Positions 1 through 5,391 of a stretch of DNA of 6,464 nucleotides are shown here, in pieces. The notes under the pieces were generated by a model. The model saw nothing but the letters and a program-made list of their open reading frames with translations. It searched no databases and was not told the DNA's origin. Numbering within the stretch: position 1 is the first letter of the stretch; the number at the start of each line of letters is the position of its first letter. The position numbers were made by a program, and so were the translations under genes. This stretch comes from an uncultured Actinomycetes bacterium (GTDB lineage: Bacteria; Actinomycetota; Thermoleophilia; Gaiellales; F1-60-MAGs149): NCBI GenBank assembly GCA_903960645.1, contig CAJCBN010000278.1, positions 1-6,464 on the forward strand. The letters run 5' to 3'.

Positions 1-266
1 CGGCCCGTCAGCGTGACCATCCAGCCGGAGCGATCGCCCCAGTCGAGTCGCACCGTGCCGGACACCACCGCGATCGTCGGCGTGCCGCACGGCGCCAGCA
101 GGTCGTTGCCCTCGTGCATCCCGCCACCGCGTGGATCGCCGAAGTCATCGGTGTAGTTGGCTCCGCCGATCACGGGGAAGAGGGTGAACGGCGGCGCGGG
201 TGCGGCGAGTGCCTGCGCGGGGACGAGGAGCGCGAGGCTCACGGTGATCAACAGGAGAATCCGCAT
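1..266 (-). CDS. Secreted M23 (LytM-type) peptidase, N-terminal part only
   Basis: Read leftward from ATG at 266, this gives 88 residues and runs off the window edge. Residues 1-21 look like a signal peptide (MRILLLITVSLALLVPAQALA), with likely cleavage at ALA/AP. Residues 51-55 read HEGND, followed by LLAPCGTP and then AVVSGTV. This is the Hx3D metal-binding start of the M23 fold (lysostaphin/LytM type); H51 and D55 would be two of the three zinc ligands. M23 enzymes cut peptidoglycan cross-bridges outside the cell, or have degenerate relatives that only regulate. The third ligand (HxH motif) lies outside the window, so activity cannot be judged. The catalytic domain begins almost directly after the signal peptide, with no N-terminal coiled coil or LysM repeat. 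No Shine-Dalgarno precedes the start. A weak -10-like TAGCCT on the minus strand (301-306) could give a leader of about 28 nt. Confidence 0.85.
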   Translation of the reverse strand, partial: MRILLLITVSLALLVPAQALAAPAPPFTLFPVIGGANYTDDFGDPRGGGMHEGNDLLAPCGTPTIAVVSGTVRLDWGDRSGWMVTLTG

Positions 267-380
267 GGCGGGGGAGGGGCGCGAAGCCCGCTGTCCGTAA
301 AGGCTACACCGCATCCGCGGAGCCGGGTGGCGGGGCCGTGCGCTGCAATCCATTCGTGATCTTGCGGCCAGCCCCGCGCG

Positions 381-405
381 CGGAGGCAAAACGCGGTATC
401 CTCCG
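381..405 (+). promoter_or_regulatory. Candidate promoter of the gcvT leader/gcvTH operon, with overlapping inverted repeat
   Basis: TATCCT at 397-402 fits the TANNNT -10 pattern and ends 7 nt before the ATG at 410, so the transcript would begin at or next to that ATG. It overlaps a perfect 6-bp inverted repeat: CGGAGG at 381-386 and CCTCCG at 400-405, 13 nt apart. Such a repeat over a -10 could be an operator or could form an RNA-independent fold; in DNA this rich in G+C it may also be chance. No clear -35 hexamer is seen at the right distance. The conserved core of a glycine riboswitch is not visible. Confidence 0.4.
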
Positions 406-409
406 GCCA

Positions 410-463
410 ATGCAGTTCGTACGCGATCGGGACACCGCGCACGCTCACCGCCCGCTTCGCTGA
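410..463 (+). CDS. Possible 17-residue leaderless leader peptide before gcvT
   Basis: ATG at 410 opens a 17-codon frame (MQFVRDRDTAHAHRPLR) ending in TGA at 461-463. The ORF is in the same frame as gcvT and is followed by one codon (ACC) and then the gcvT ATG. The -10-like TATCCT at 397-402 places the likely transcript start at this ATG, so it could be translated as a leaderless message. gcvT itself has no Shine-Dalgarno, so ribosomes finishing the leader could restart at gcvT. The peptide holds no glycine codon, which argues against classical glycine-codon attenuation; it is rich in Arg, His and Asp. No function is assigned. It may also be a chance ORF: only promoter position, stop/start spacing and the missing Shine-Dalgarno support it. 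Confidence 0.4.
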   Translation: MQFVRDRDTAHAHRPLR

Positions 464-466
464 ACC

Positions 467-1567
467 ATGACGAGCAGCCTTCGCCGCACACCGCTGTACG
501 ACCGCCACGAGGAACTTGGCGCCCGCATGGTCGAGTTCGGCGGCTGGGAGATGCCGGTCTACTACGTCGGCATCAACGAGGAGCACCGCGCCGTGCGCGC
601 CCGCGCCGGCCTGTTCGACGTCTCACACATGGGGCAGCTCGAGATCACGGGCTCCGGTGCTGAGGCGCTGCTGCGCACCGCGTTGGCCAGCGACATCGAC
701 CGTCTGGACGAGGGGCAGGCCCAGTACTCCTTCCTGCTCAACGAGAAGGGCGGCATCATCGACGACCTGATCGTCTATCGCCTGCCCGACAAGACCTGGC
801 TGCTGATCGTCAACGCGGGCAACATCGCCGCGGACGTCGCGCACCTCAAGGGGTTCAAGCAGCGCGGTGCGGTCGTCACCGACATCAGCGATGCGACCGC
901 GATGATCGCGTTGCAGGGCCCGGTGGCGCTCGATCTCCTCGCCGATGTCTGGCCGAAGAAGACAGCGGCCCCGGATACCCTCAAGCCCTTCACGATCGTG
1001 GAGCGCGTCGTCGCCGGCGTGCCCTGCCGCGTCGCGCGCACCGGCTACACCGGTGAGAACGGCGTGGAGATCATGTGCGCGGCGGACCGTGCCGGCGACC
1101 TCTGGGACGGCATCCTCGCGCATCGCGAGCACGGCGTCGTGCCGAGCGGACTCGGTGCGCGCGACACGCTGCGCCTCGAGATGGGCTATCCCCTGCACGG
1201 GCACGACATCGATGCCAAGACGACACCGATCGAGGCCGGGCTTGGACGCTTTGTGCATCTTGGGCGGACGTTCGTCGGCAGCACCGTGCTCGACAAGCAG
1301 GTCGCGAAGGGCGTCAAGCGCCAGCTCGTCGGTATTCAGCTGCTCGATCGCGCGATCCCGCGCGAGGGCTATCCGATCCTCAAGGACGGCGTCAAGATCG
1401 GCACGATCACGAGCGGCACGCTGTCGCCGAGCGTTGATCGCGGCATCGGCATGGGCTACGTCCTGCCGGTGCACGCCGCACCGGGCACTACCCTGCAGGT
1501 CGACATCCGGGGTCGCGAACGCGACGCCGAGGTTGTTCCCCTGCCGTTCTACAAGAAGGAGTCCTGA
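467..1567 (+). CDS. gcvT: Glycine cleavage system T protein (aminomethyltransferase)
   Basis: The 366-residue product has the usual length and layout of GcvT. The enzyme takes the aminomethyl group from the lipoyl arm of H protein and gives it to tetrahydrofolate, releasing ammonia and forming 5,10-methylene-THF in the cytoplasm. Visible family blocks are RTPLYDRHEELGARMVEFGGWEMP (written in part: RTPLYDRH near residue 7, FGGWEMP at 24-30), FDVSHMGQ at 50-57, GGIIDDLIVYR at 95-105 (with the conserved folate-binding aspartate), GYTGENGVEI at 193-202, GARDTLRLEMGYPLHGHD at 230-247 and TSGTLSPSVDRGIGMGYV near 315-331. The start at 467 matches where the family begins, and an in-frame TGA at 461 rules out a longer form. 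No Shine-Dalgarno is visible, so coupling to the leader ORF is possible. gcvH follows after 3 nt, clearly in one operon. Confidence 0.97.
   Translation: MTSSLRRTPLYDRHEELGARMVEFGGWEMPVYYVGINEEHRAVRARAGLFDVSHMGQLEITGSGAEALLRTALASDIDRLDEGQAQYSFLLNEKGGIIDDLIVYRLPDKTWLLIVNAGNIAADVAHLKGFKQRGAVVTDISDATAMIALQGPVALDLLADVWPKKTAAPDTLKPFTIVERVVAGVPCRVARTGYTGENGVEIMCAADRAGDLWDGILAHREHGVVPSGLGARDTLRLEMGYPLHGHDIDAKTTPIEAGLGRFVHLGRTFVGSTVLDKQVAKGVKRQLVGIQLLDRAIPREGYPILKDGVKIGTITSGTLSPSVDRGIGMGYVLPVHAAPGTTLQVDIRGRERDAEVVPLPFYKKES
1556..1561 (+). promoter_or_regulatory. Shine-Dalgarno site of gcvH
   Basis: AAGGAG lies 9 nt before the gcvH ATG, inside the last codons of gcvT. It is the only strong Shine-Dalgarno seen ahead of a gene in this window, and it belongs to the gene that is clearly internal to an operon. 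Confidence 0.75.
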
Positions 1568-1570
1568 TCC

Positions 1571-1954
1571 ATGTCCGAGGAGAGCTACCCCGCTGAGCTG
1601 CGCTACCACCACGAGCACGACTGGGTGCGCGCAGACGGCGACGAGGCGGTCTTCGGCATCACGTGGCACGCGCAGGACGCGCTCGGCGAGGTCGTCTACT
1701 TCGAGCCCCCGGCCGTCGGGTCGCGCATCGAGGCCGACGGCTCCTACGGCTCGCTCGAATCGGTCAAGGCCGTCTCTGACGTGATCGCGCCGCTCGGTGG
1801 CACCGTCACGGCCGTCAACGACAAGGTCGTGGAGTCGCCGGAGCTGGTCAACGAGTCGCCGTACGCCGATGGCTGGCTGATCCGGGTCAAGCTCGACGAC
1901 CCGGCAGCGGTCGACGGCCTGCTCGACGCCACGGCGTACCAGGGCCTGCTCTAA
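1571..1954 (+). CDS. gcvH: Glycine cleavage system H protein (lipoyl carrier)
   Basis: The 127-residue product matches GcvH in length and sequence. H protein carries the aminomethyl intermediate on a lipoyl-lysine arm between the P, T and L proteins. Landmarks are RYHHEHDWVR at 11-20, the GITWHAQDALGEVVYFEPP region at 29-47, and the lipoylation segment SLESVKAVSDV at 61-71, where K66 is the expected lipoyl-lysine. VNESPYADGWLIRVK at 93-107 is the typical C-terminal block. ATG at 1571 comes 3 nt after the gcvT stop and is served by AAGGAG at 1556-1561. The usual partner gcvP does not follow, so the rest of the complex must be encoded elsewhere. Lipoylation would also need LipA/LipB or LplA enzymes, none of which are in the window. 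Confidence 0.97.
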   Translation: MSEESYPAELRYHHEHDWVRADGDEAVFGITWHAQDALGEVVYFEPPAVGSRIEADGSYGSLESVKAVSDVIAPLGGTVTAVNDKVVESPELVNESPYADGWLIRVKLDDPAAVDGLLDATAYQGLL

Positions 1955-1967
1955 CCCCCTGCGGTCG

Positions 1968-1986
1968 GCCGTCCTGTGCGGGCGGC
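1968..1986 (+). terminator. Possible weak hairpin terminator after gcvH
   Basis: GCCGTCC at 1968-1974 can pair with GGGCGGC at 1980-1986 (seven pairs, one of them G-T) around a 5-nt loop, 13 nt past the gcvH stop. No T-run follows, so it is not a classical intrinsic terminator. It sits where the gcvTH operon might end, before the next predicted promoter. Confidence 0.3.
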
Positions 1987-1997
1987 GCAACTGCTGC

Positions 1998-2003
1998 GAT
2001 CAT
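1998..2003 (+). promoter_or_regulatory. Weak -10-like element for the cysteine-rich protein gene
   Basis: GATCAT matches four of six positions of TATAAT and ends 7 nt before ATG 2011. The spacing is the same as at the leader ORF and gltX. The first T is missing and no -35 is clear, so this is weaker than the other candidates. Confidence 0.25.
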
Positions 2004-2010
2004 GTGGGGC

Positions 2011-2388
2011 ATGTCGCGCGAGTCCTCCTGCCGACGCTGCCGCGTGTACTGCGACTGGGTCGTGGATCCGTTGGGCTGCCTGGGCTGTTCGCGCCTCTAC
2101 GCGTACGACGCCAAGGACGGGGGACGCTACGTGGGCTGCGTCGAAGGCGTGCACCTGGCCGAGCTCGAACTCCAGGTCCTGGAGTCGTGTGTGGAGGAGG
2201 GGCGCACGTTCGGCGGCATCCGCGCGGCCCGCGTCCCGCTGCCGATCTGCGCAGCCCGGGTGGACAGCGCCTATCCGCAGCGACTCCCGGAGATCGGCTG
2301 CGTCAATCCCGAATTCCACGAGCCGCCGGGTGGCGGCACGTTCACGATCGGCGTGCGCGGCTCGGCTACGCCGCCTGACGACGCTTGA
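2011..2388 (+). CDS. Small cysteine-rich protein of unknown function, zinc-knuckle-like N-terminus
   Basis: I do not recognise this 125-residue protein. It has nine cysteines, at 7, 10, 14, 23, 26, 43, 60, 80 and 97. The first five form CxxCx3C then CxxC (SCRRCRVYC, then GCLGC), a pattern like a zinc ribbon or rubredoxin knuckle, so metal binding is a reasonable inference. Residues 50-60 look helical (AELELQVLESC), and CVNPEFHEPP at 97-106 resembles a conserved C-terminal block. There is no signal peptide or membrane segment, so it is probably cytoplasmic. ATG at 2011 is preferred on promoter spacing; ATG at 2002 would add only three residues. The codon bias, in-frame cysteine pattern and absence of a better frame support a real gene. 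Its 3' end overlaps convergent nfo by 23 bp. It is probably not part of the gcv operon, although read-through is possible. Confidence 0.72.
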   Translation: MSRESSCRRCRVYCDWVVDPLGCLGCSRLYAYDAKDGGRYVGCVEGVHLAELELQVLESCVEEGRTFGGIRAARVPLPICAARVDSAYPQRLPEIGCVNPEFHEPPGGGTFTIGVRGSATPPDDA

Positions 2389-3229
2389 TGCCCTGCGCGT
2401 GAAGGGCGCGTAGCGCGCTGATCTCCTGCGCGTCCGGGCCGTTGCCCTCGTGCCCTGGCGTCTCAAGTAGCATCGGTAGATCCATCAGCCTGGGGTGGGA
2501 GAGGGTGACGGCGAGCCCTGCGCCCATCTCGCCGTCACCGACGTTGGCATGGCGGTCGCGATTCGAGCCGCACGCGGCCGCGGCGTCGTTGACGTGTAGG
2601 CAGCGCAGGCGATCGATGCCGATGCGGGTGTCGAGCTCCTCGACGAGCGCATCGAGCTGGTCGGAGTCGGTGACGTCGACGCCCGAGACGTAGGCGTGGC
2701 AGGTGTCGATACAGAGACCGAGCCGCGGGTGATCCACCGCGTTGATGATGCTGGCCAGCTCGATCGGGTCGCGCCCGATCGTGCCACCCGCACCAGCGGA
2801 GTTCTCCAGCAGGAGCCAGCAGGGCGCAGCGAGGTGCTCGAGCGCGGACTGCAGCTCCGCGACGATCTGCGGGAGTGCCGACGCGAGGCCACGTCCCTTG
2901 TGCGAGCCCACGTGGAGCACGATGCCGTCGGCCGCGATCGCGTTGGCGACGTCGATCGTGTTGCGCAGTGCGGTCCGGCTCTTGACGAGCAGCTCGGGAT
3001 CATCCGTCGCCAGGTTGATGAAGTAGATCGCGTGGCAGACGATGTACTGAACCTGCCCGCTCTCGCGCGCCGTGCGCAGGACGGCGAGATCCTCCGGGCG
3101 GTGGGCGGTTGGCTTCCAGGTGCGCGCGCTCTGGACGAAGACCTGCACGCCGTCGGCATCGATCGCGGCGGCGCGACCCGGCACGTTCTGCATGCCGCCG
3201 GCCGAGGAGATATGGGCGCCTGCGATCAC
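2366..3229 (-). CDS. nfo: Endonuclease IV (AP endonuclease, Nfo family)
   Basis: The product is 287 residues, close to the E. coli enzyme. Endonuclease IV cuts DNA 5' to abasic sites and removes blocked 3' ends in base-excision repair, using three zinc ions. All nine ligands expected from the E. coli enzyme can be placed: H66 (CHAIYFINLA), H106 (VLHVGSHKG), E142 (LLLENSAGAGG), D175 and H178 (GLCIDTCHAYVSG), H212 (CLHVND), D225 and H227 (SNRDRHANVGDG) and E256 (LLETPG). The family's opening GAHISSAGG falls at residues 4-12 with a GTG start at 3229; upstream ATG or GTG codons in frame would add residues unlike the family. TATGCT on the minus strand ends 6 nt before this GTG and no Shine-Dalgarno is seen, suggesting a leaderless message. 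It is divergent from gltX and overlaps the cysteine-rich gene at its 3' end. Confidence 0.96.
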   Translation of the reverse strand: MIAGAHISSAGGMQNVPGRAAAIDADGVQVFVQSARTWKPTAHRPEDLAVLRTARESGQVQYIVCHAIYFINLATDDPELLVKSRTALRNTIDVANAIAADGIVLHVGSHKGRGLASALPQIVAELQSALEHLAAPCWLLLENSAGAGGTIGRDPIELASIINAVDHPRLGLCIDTCHAYVSGVDVTDSDQLDALVEELDTRIGIDRLRCLHVNDAAAACGSNRDRHANVGDGEMGAGLAVTLSHPRLMDLPMLLETPGHEGNGPDAQEISALRALHAQGIKRRQAA

Positions 3230-3235
3230 CGTGCC

Positions 3236-3241
3236 AGCATA
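3236..3241 (-). promoter_or_regulatory. Candidate -10 element of nfo (leaderless)
   Basis: On the minus strand TATGCT ends 6 nt before the GTG start at 3229. It lies inside a 5-bp inverted repeat (GTGCC at 3231-3235 and GGCAC at 3247-3251, plus-strand reading). No SOS-box-like sequence or good -35 was seen. This also supports GTG 3229 over earlier starts, which would lie upstream of the transcript. Confidence 0.45.
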
Positions 3242-3303
3242 CGGCGGGCACCTGCGGACGCGTTCGCAGCGCAGGTCTGAGCACGGAAGACCACTGTTGG
3301 TGC

Positions 3304-3331
3304 GTGACGTACGGGCACGGATCGGTACGTT
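3304..3331 (+). promoter_or_regulatory. Candidate gltX promoter with overlapping inverted repeat
   Basis: GTGACG at 3304-3309 (four of six matches to TTGACA) and TACGTT at 3326-3331 (TANNNT) are 16 nt apart. The -10 ends 7 nt before the gltX ATG at 3339, so the message is probably leaderless. ACGTAC at 3307-3312 and GTACGT at 3325-3330 form a perfect inverted repeat with 12 nt between, spanning the promoter. That could be an operator, but no regulator is known from the window. Confidence 0.42.
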
Positions 3332-3338
3332 TCCCTGC

Positions 3339-4775
3339 ATGACTGTCCGCGTCCGCTTCGCGCCCTCGCCCACCGGCTTCCTCCACGTCGGGGGCGTGCG
3401 CACCGCGCTCTACAACTGGCTGTTCGCCCGCCACCATGGCGGCGTCACCGTGCTGCGGATCGAGGACACGGACCGCGAGCGGGAGACGGCGGGTGCGATC
3501 GAGCAGATTCAGCGCTCGCTTGACTGGCTCGGACTGGACTTTGACGAGTCGCCGCGCACGGGTGGCCCGCACAGCCCGTACCTCCAGAGTGAGCGGGCCG
3601 ATCGCTACCAGACGGCCGTCGACCAGCTGCTCGAGCAGGGCCTCGCGTACCGCTGTTACCAGACACCCGAAGAGCTCGAGGCCGCCCGCACCGCGGCACG
3701 CCACACCGATGATCCGGCGGCGCCGACGCGCCTGCACCGCGACCTCACCGCCGAGCAGATCAGCCGGTTCGAGGGCGAGGGACGCCCGGCGATCATCCGC
3801 TTCCGTACGCCCCTCGAGGGCGAGACCGTGGTCGAGGATCTCGTGCGCGGGCGCATCGCGTTCGAGCATCGCCTGCTCGGTGACACGGTGTTGATGCGCG
3901 GCGGTGGTGATCCGACCTACCAGCTCGCCAACCCCCTCGACGACATGGCGATGGGTATCACGCACGTCATCCGCGGTGAGGATCTGCTGCCGTCGACGCC
4001 GCGCCAGAAGCTTTTGATCGAGGCCCTCGGTGGGACGTTCCCGACCACCGCGCACCTCTCGATGATCCTCGGACCCGACAAGAAGCGACTCTCGAAGCGG
4101 CACGGGGCGGCGAGCGTGGAGGAGTTCCGCGACCAGGGCTACCTGCCACACGCTCTCGTCAATTTCCTCGCGCTGCTTGGCTGGAGCTGGGACGGCGCCA
4201 CTGAGATCATGAGCCTTGAGGAGCTCGTCGAGCGATTCTCGCTTGAGCGCGTCAACTCCGCCCCTGCGGTCTTCGACCACCAGAAGCTGGCCTGGATGAA
4301 CGGCGCCTACCTGCGCGAGCTCGAGGCCGGGGCTTATACCACTGCGCTCAACGCGCACCTCGCCGACGCCGATTCCCCGCTGGCCGGCAACGAGCGCCTC
4401 GGCGAACTGGTGCCGCTGGTGCAGGAGAAGCTGGCCGCCTTCGGCGAGTTCGACGCGCTGGCCGGATCGCTGCTCGACGAGCGCGAGCCGGACCCCACGG
4501 CGTGGGCCAAGCTGCAGGCAGATGCGCAGGCACCGGCCGTGCTGGACGCCGCGATCACGATGCTTACGGCCATCAGCTCGTTCACGCCGACTGCCATCGA
4601 GGGTGCGCTGCGCGGGATCTGTGATCTGCTGGACCTGAAGCCCAAGCACGCCTTCACGCCGATTCGCATCGCCATCACCGGGTCCACGGTCGCGCCGGGC
4701 CTGTACGAGTCGATCGCGTTTCTCGGACGCGAGCAGGCGCTCGCGCGCCTGCAGCGCGCACGCGCCGCCGTGTGA
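3339..4775 (+). CDS. gltX: Glutamyl-tRNA synthetase
   Basis: The 478-residue product is a full-length class I GluRS, charging tRNA-Glu with glutamate in the cytoplasm. The HIGH-type signature is in RFAPSPTGFLHVGGVRTA (residues 6-23, motif HVGG at 16-19), followed by LRIEDTDRER at 39-48. The tRNA-acceptor side shows YQLANPLDDMAMGITHVIRG with GEDLLPSTPRQ to about residue 223. The KMSKS-type loop is KRLSKRHGA at 249-257. The helical anticodon-binding region fills the C-terminal third and ends in a FTPIRIAITGSTVAPGLYESI block near 439-459. The zinc site of some GluRS enzymes is not intact: the segment reads RCYQTPEE at 105-112, with a single cysteine. ATG 3339 is chosen because the family begins here; the frame is open far upstream but that part is unlike GluRS. 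Whether it also charges tRNA-Gln depends on gatCAB genes not seen here. Confidence 0.97.
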   Translation: MTVRVRFAPSPTGFLHVGGVRTALYNWLFARHHGGVTVLRIEDTDRERETAGAIEQIQRSLDWLGLDFDESPRTGGPHSPYLQSERADRYQTAVDQLLEQGLAYRCYQTPEELEAARTAARHTDDPAAPTRLHRDLTAEQISRFEGEGRPAIIRFRTPLEGETVVEDLVRGRIAFEHRLLGDTVLMRGGGDPTYQLANPLDDMAMGITHVIRGEDLLPSTPRQKLLIEALGGTFPTTAHLSMILGPDKKRLSKRHGAASVEEFRDQGYLPHALVNFLALLGWSWDGATEIMSLEELVERFSLERVNSAPAVFDHQKLAWMNGAYLRELEAGAYTTALNAHLADADSPLAGNERLGELVPLVQEKLAAFGEFDALAGSLLDEREPDPTAWAKLQADAQAPAVLDAAITMLTAISSFTPTAIEGALRGICDLLDLKPKHAFTPIRIAITGSTVAPGLYESIAFLGREQALARLQRARAAV

Positions 4776-4805
4776 GCCGGGGCAGGAGAGCGGCCGAACT
4801 GCGCG

Positions 4806-4811
4806 TATCGT
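4806..4811 (+). promoter_or_regulatory. Candidate -10 element of the single-pass membrane protein gene (leaderless)
   Basis: TATCGT ends 6 nt before ATG 4818, placing a typical transcript start at that ATG. No convincing -35 is seen. The element lies 30 nt after the gltX stop, so the gene may have its own promoter as well as gltX read-through. It favours ATG 4818 over the adjoining GTG at 4815. Confidence 0.42.
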
Positions 4812-4817
4812 GGGGTG

Positions 4818-5330
4818 ATGGCCGAGTCCAAGCGTTCCCGTGAGCTGTCCGAGGGGAAGGACGCCGGCGAGTACAGGCCGAAGCGCCTGCGCGGCGTGAT
4901 CGTCGGCTTCCTCGCCGCGCTGATCATCATCGTCGTCACCGCCTTGGTCACGACGATCGTCGTCGACACGATCCATGGCCGCTCGAACCCGCTGACCGCC
5001 GTCACATCCGATGAGGCGGAGGCGCAGAACTCCGCCGACGAGGCGCGGGCGCAGGGCTACAAGGACGGCGTCCGCGATACCAAGCAGCAGGCCAAGGACC
5101 AGCTCGCCGCACGCTTCGACCAGGGCTTCGCCAAGGGCTACTCGAAGGGGCGCAACGACGTGGAGAACAGCACCGGCCAGGCCGGGGGCTACGCAGAGGG
5201 CTTCAATGCGGGCGTCACCGCCGCCGTCGACGCGTACAAGAAGGTGATCGAGCAGGCCCAGCAGATCATCGCCGAGGCCGGACAGACGCCGGTGACGACG
5301 GTGCCGATGCCCACGATGACCACGGGCTAG
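4818..5330 (+). CDS. Single-pass membrane protein with GxxxG repeats, unknown function
   Basis: I do not recognise this 170-residue protein. Residues 1-25 are charged and end in RPKRLRG. Residues 26-49 are a strong membrane helix rich in Ile, Val and Leu. By the positive-inside rule the N-terminus is cytoplasmic and the C-terminal 120 residues lie outside. The outer part is mostly helical and polar, with glycines at 80, 84, 103, 107, 111, 120, 124, 128 and 132, so runs of Gly every fourth residue. Several are followed by an aromatic (GY at 80, 107 and 124; GF at 103 and 128). The pattern resembles the GxxxG repeats of FliH and the deca-GX3 repeats of Yae1-like proteins, which suggests helix packing or self-association; homology is not implied. 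The tail (157-170) is rich in Thr, Pro and Met. GTG at 4815 would add one Met. It lies 42 bp after gltX on the same strand. Confidence 0.8.
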   Translation: MAESKRSRELSEGKDAGEYRPKRLRGVIVGFLAALIIIVVTALVTTIVVDTIHGRSNPLTAVTSDEAEAQNSADEARAQGYKDGVRDTKQQAKDQLAARFDQGFAKGYSKGRNDVENSTGQAGGYAEGFNAGVTAAVDAYKKVIEQAQQIIAEAGQTPVTTVPMPTMTTG

Positions 5331-5339
5331 GCCCACCAC

Positions 5340-5345
5340 TATGCT
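5340..5345 (+). promoter_or_regulatory. Possible -10 element upstream of the secreted protein gene
   Basis: TATGCT is identical to the nfo -10 candidate. A transcript starting near 5352 would have a leader of about 40 nt before ATG 5392. A GTG at 5352 sits at the leaderless position but is out of frame with the gene. No -35 or good Shine-Dalgarno is seen. Confidence 0.3.
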
Positions 5346-5391
5346 TGGTCAGTGCCGTGGCGGAGTAATCGTCGGGGACCACCGCCCGCCC

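Noticed and set aside
267..466. Glycine or c-di-AMP riboswitch in the gcvT/M23 divergent region
   Set aside because: GGAGGCAAAA at 382-391 resembles a fragment of a glycine aptamer, but the other conserved core segments and second aptamer are not seen. On the minus strand no ydaO-type core is visible before the M23 gene.
623..1990. Long open minus-strand frame opposite gcvT and gcvH (455 codons)
   Set aside because: It is the antisense shadow of two confidently identified genes, rich in Arg, Asp and Val as expected from G+C-rich complement frames, with no recognisable motif.
3072..3338. N-terminal extension of GltX from the upstream open frame
   Set aside because: It runs antisense across nfo and is unlike GluRS, whose family start (VRFAPSPTG) falls right after ATG 3339.
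3000..5339. Very long open minus-strand frame opposite gltX and the membrane protein (779 codons)
   Set aside because: It covers three real genes, is low-complexity and Arg/Gly/Leu-rich, and shows no domain. Long shadow frames are expected at this G+C content.
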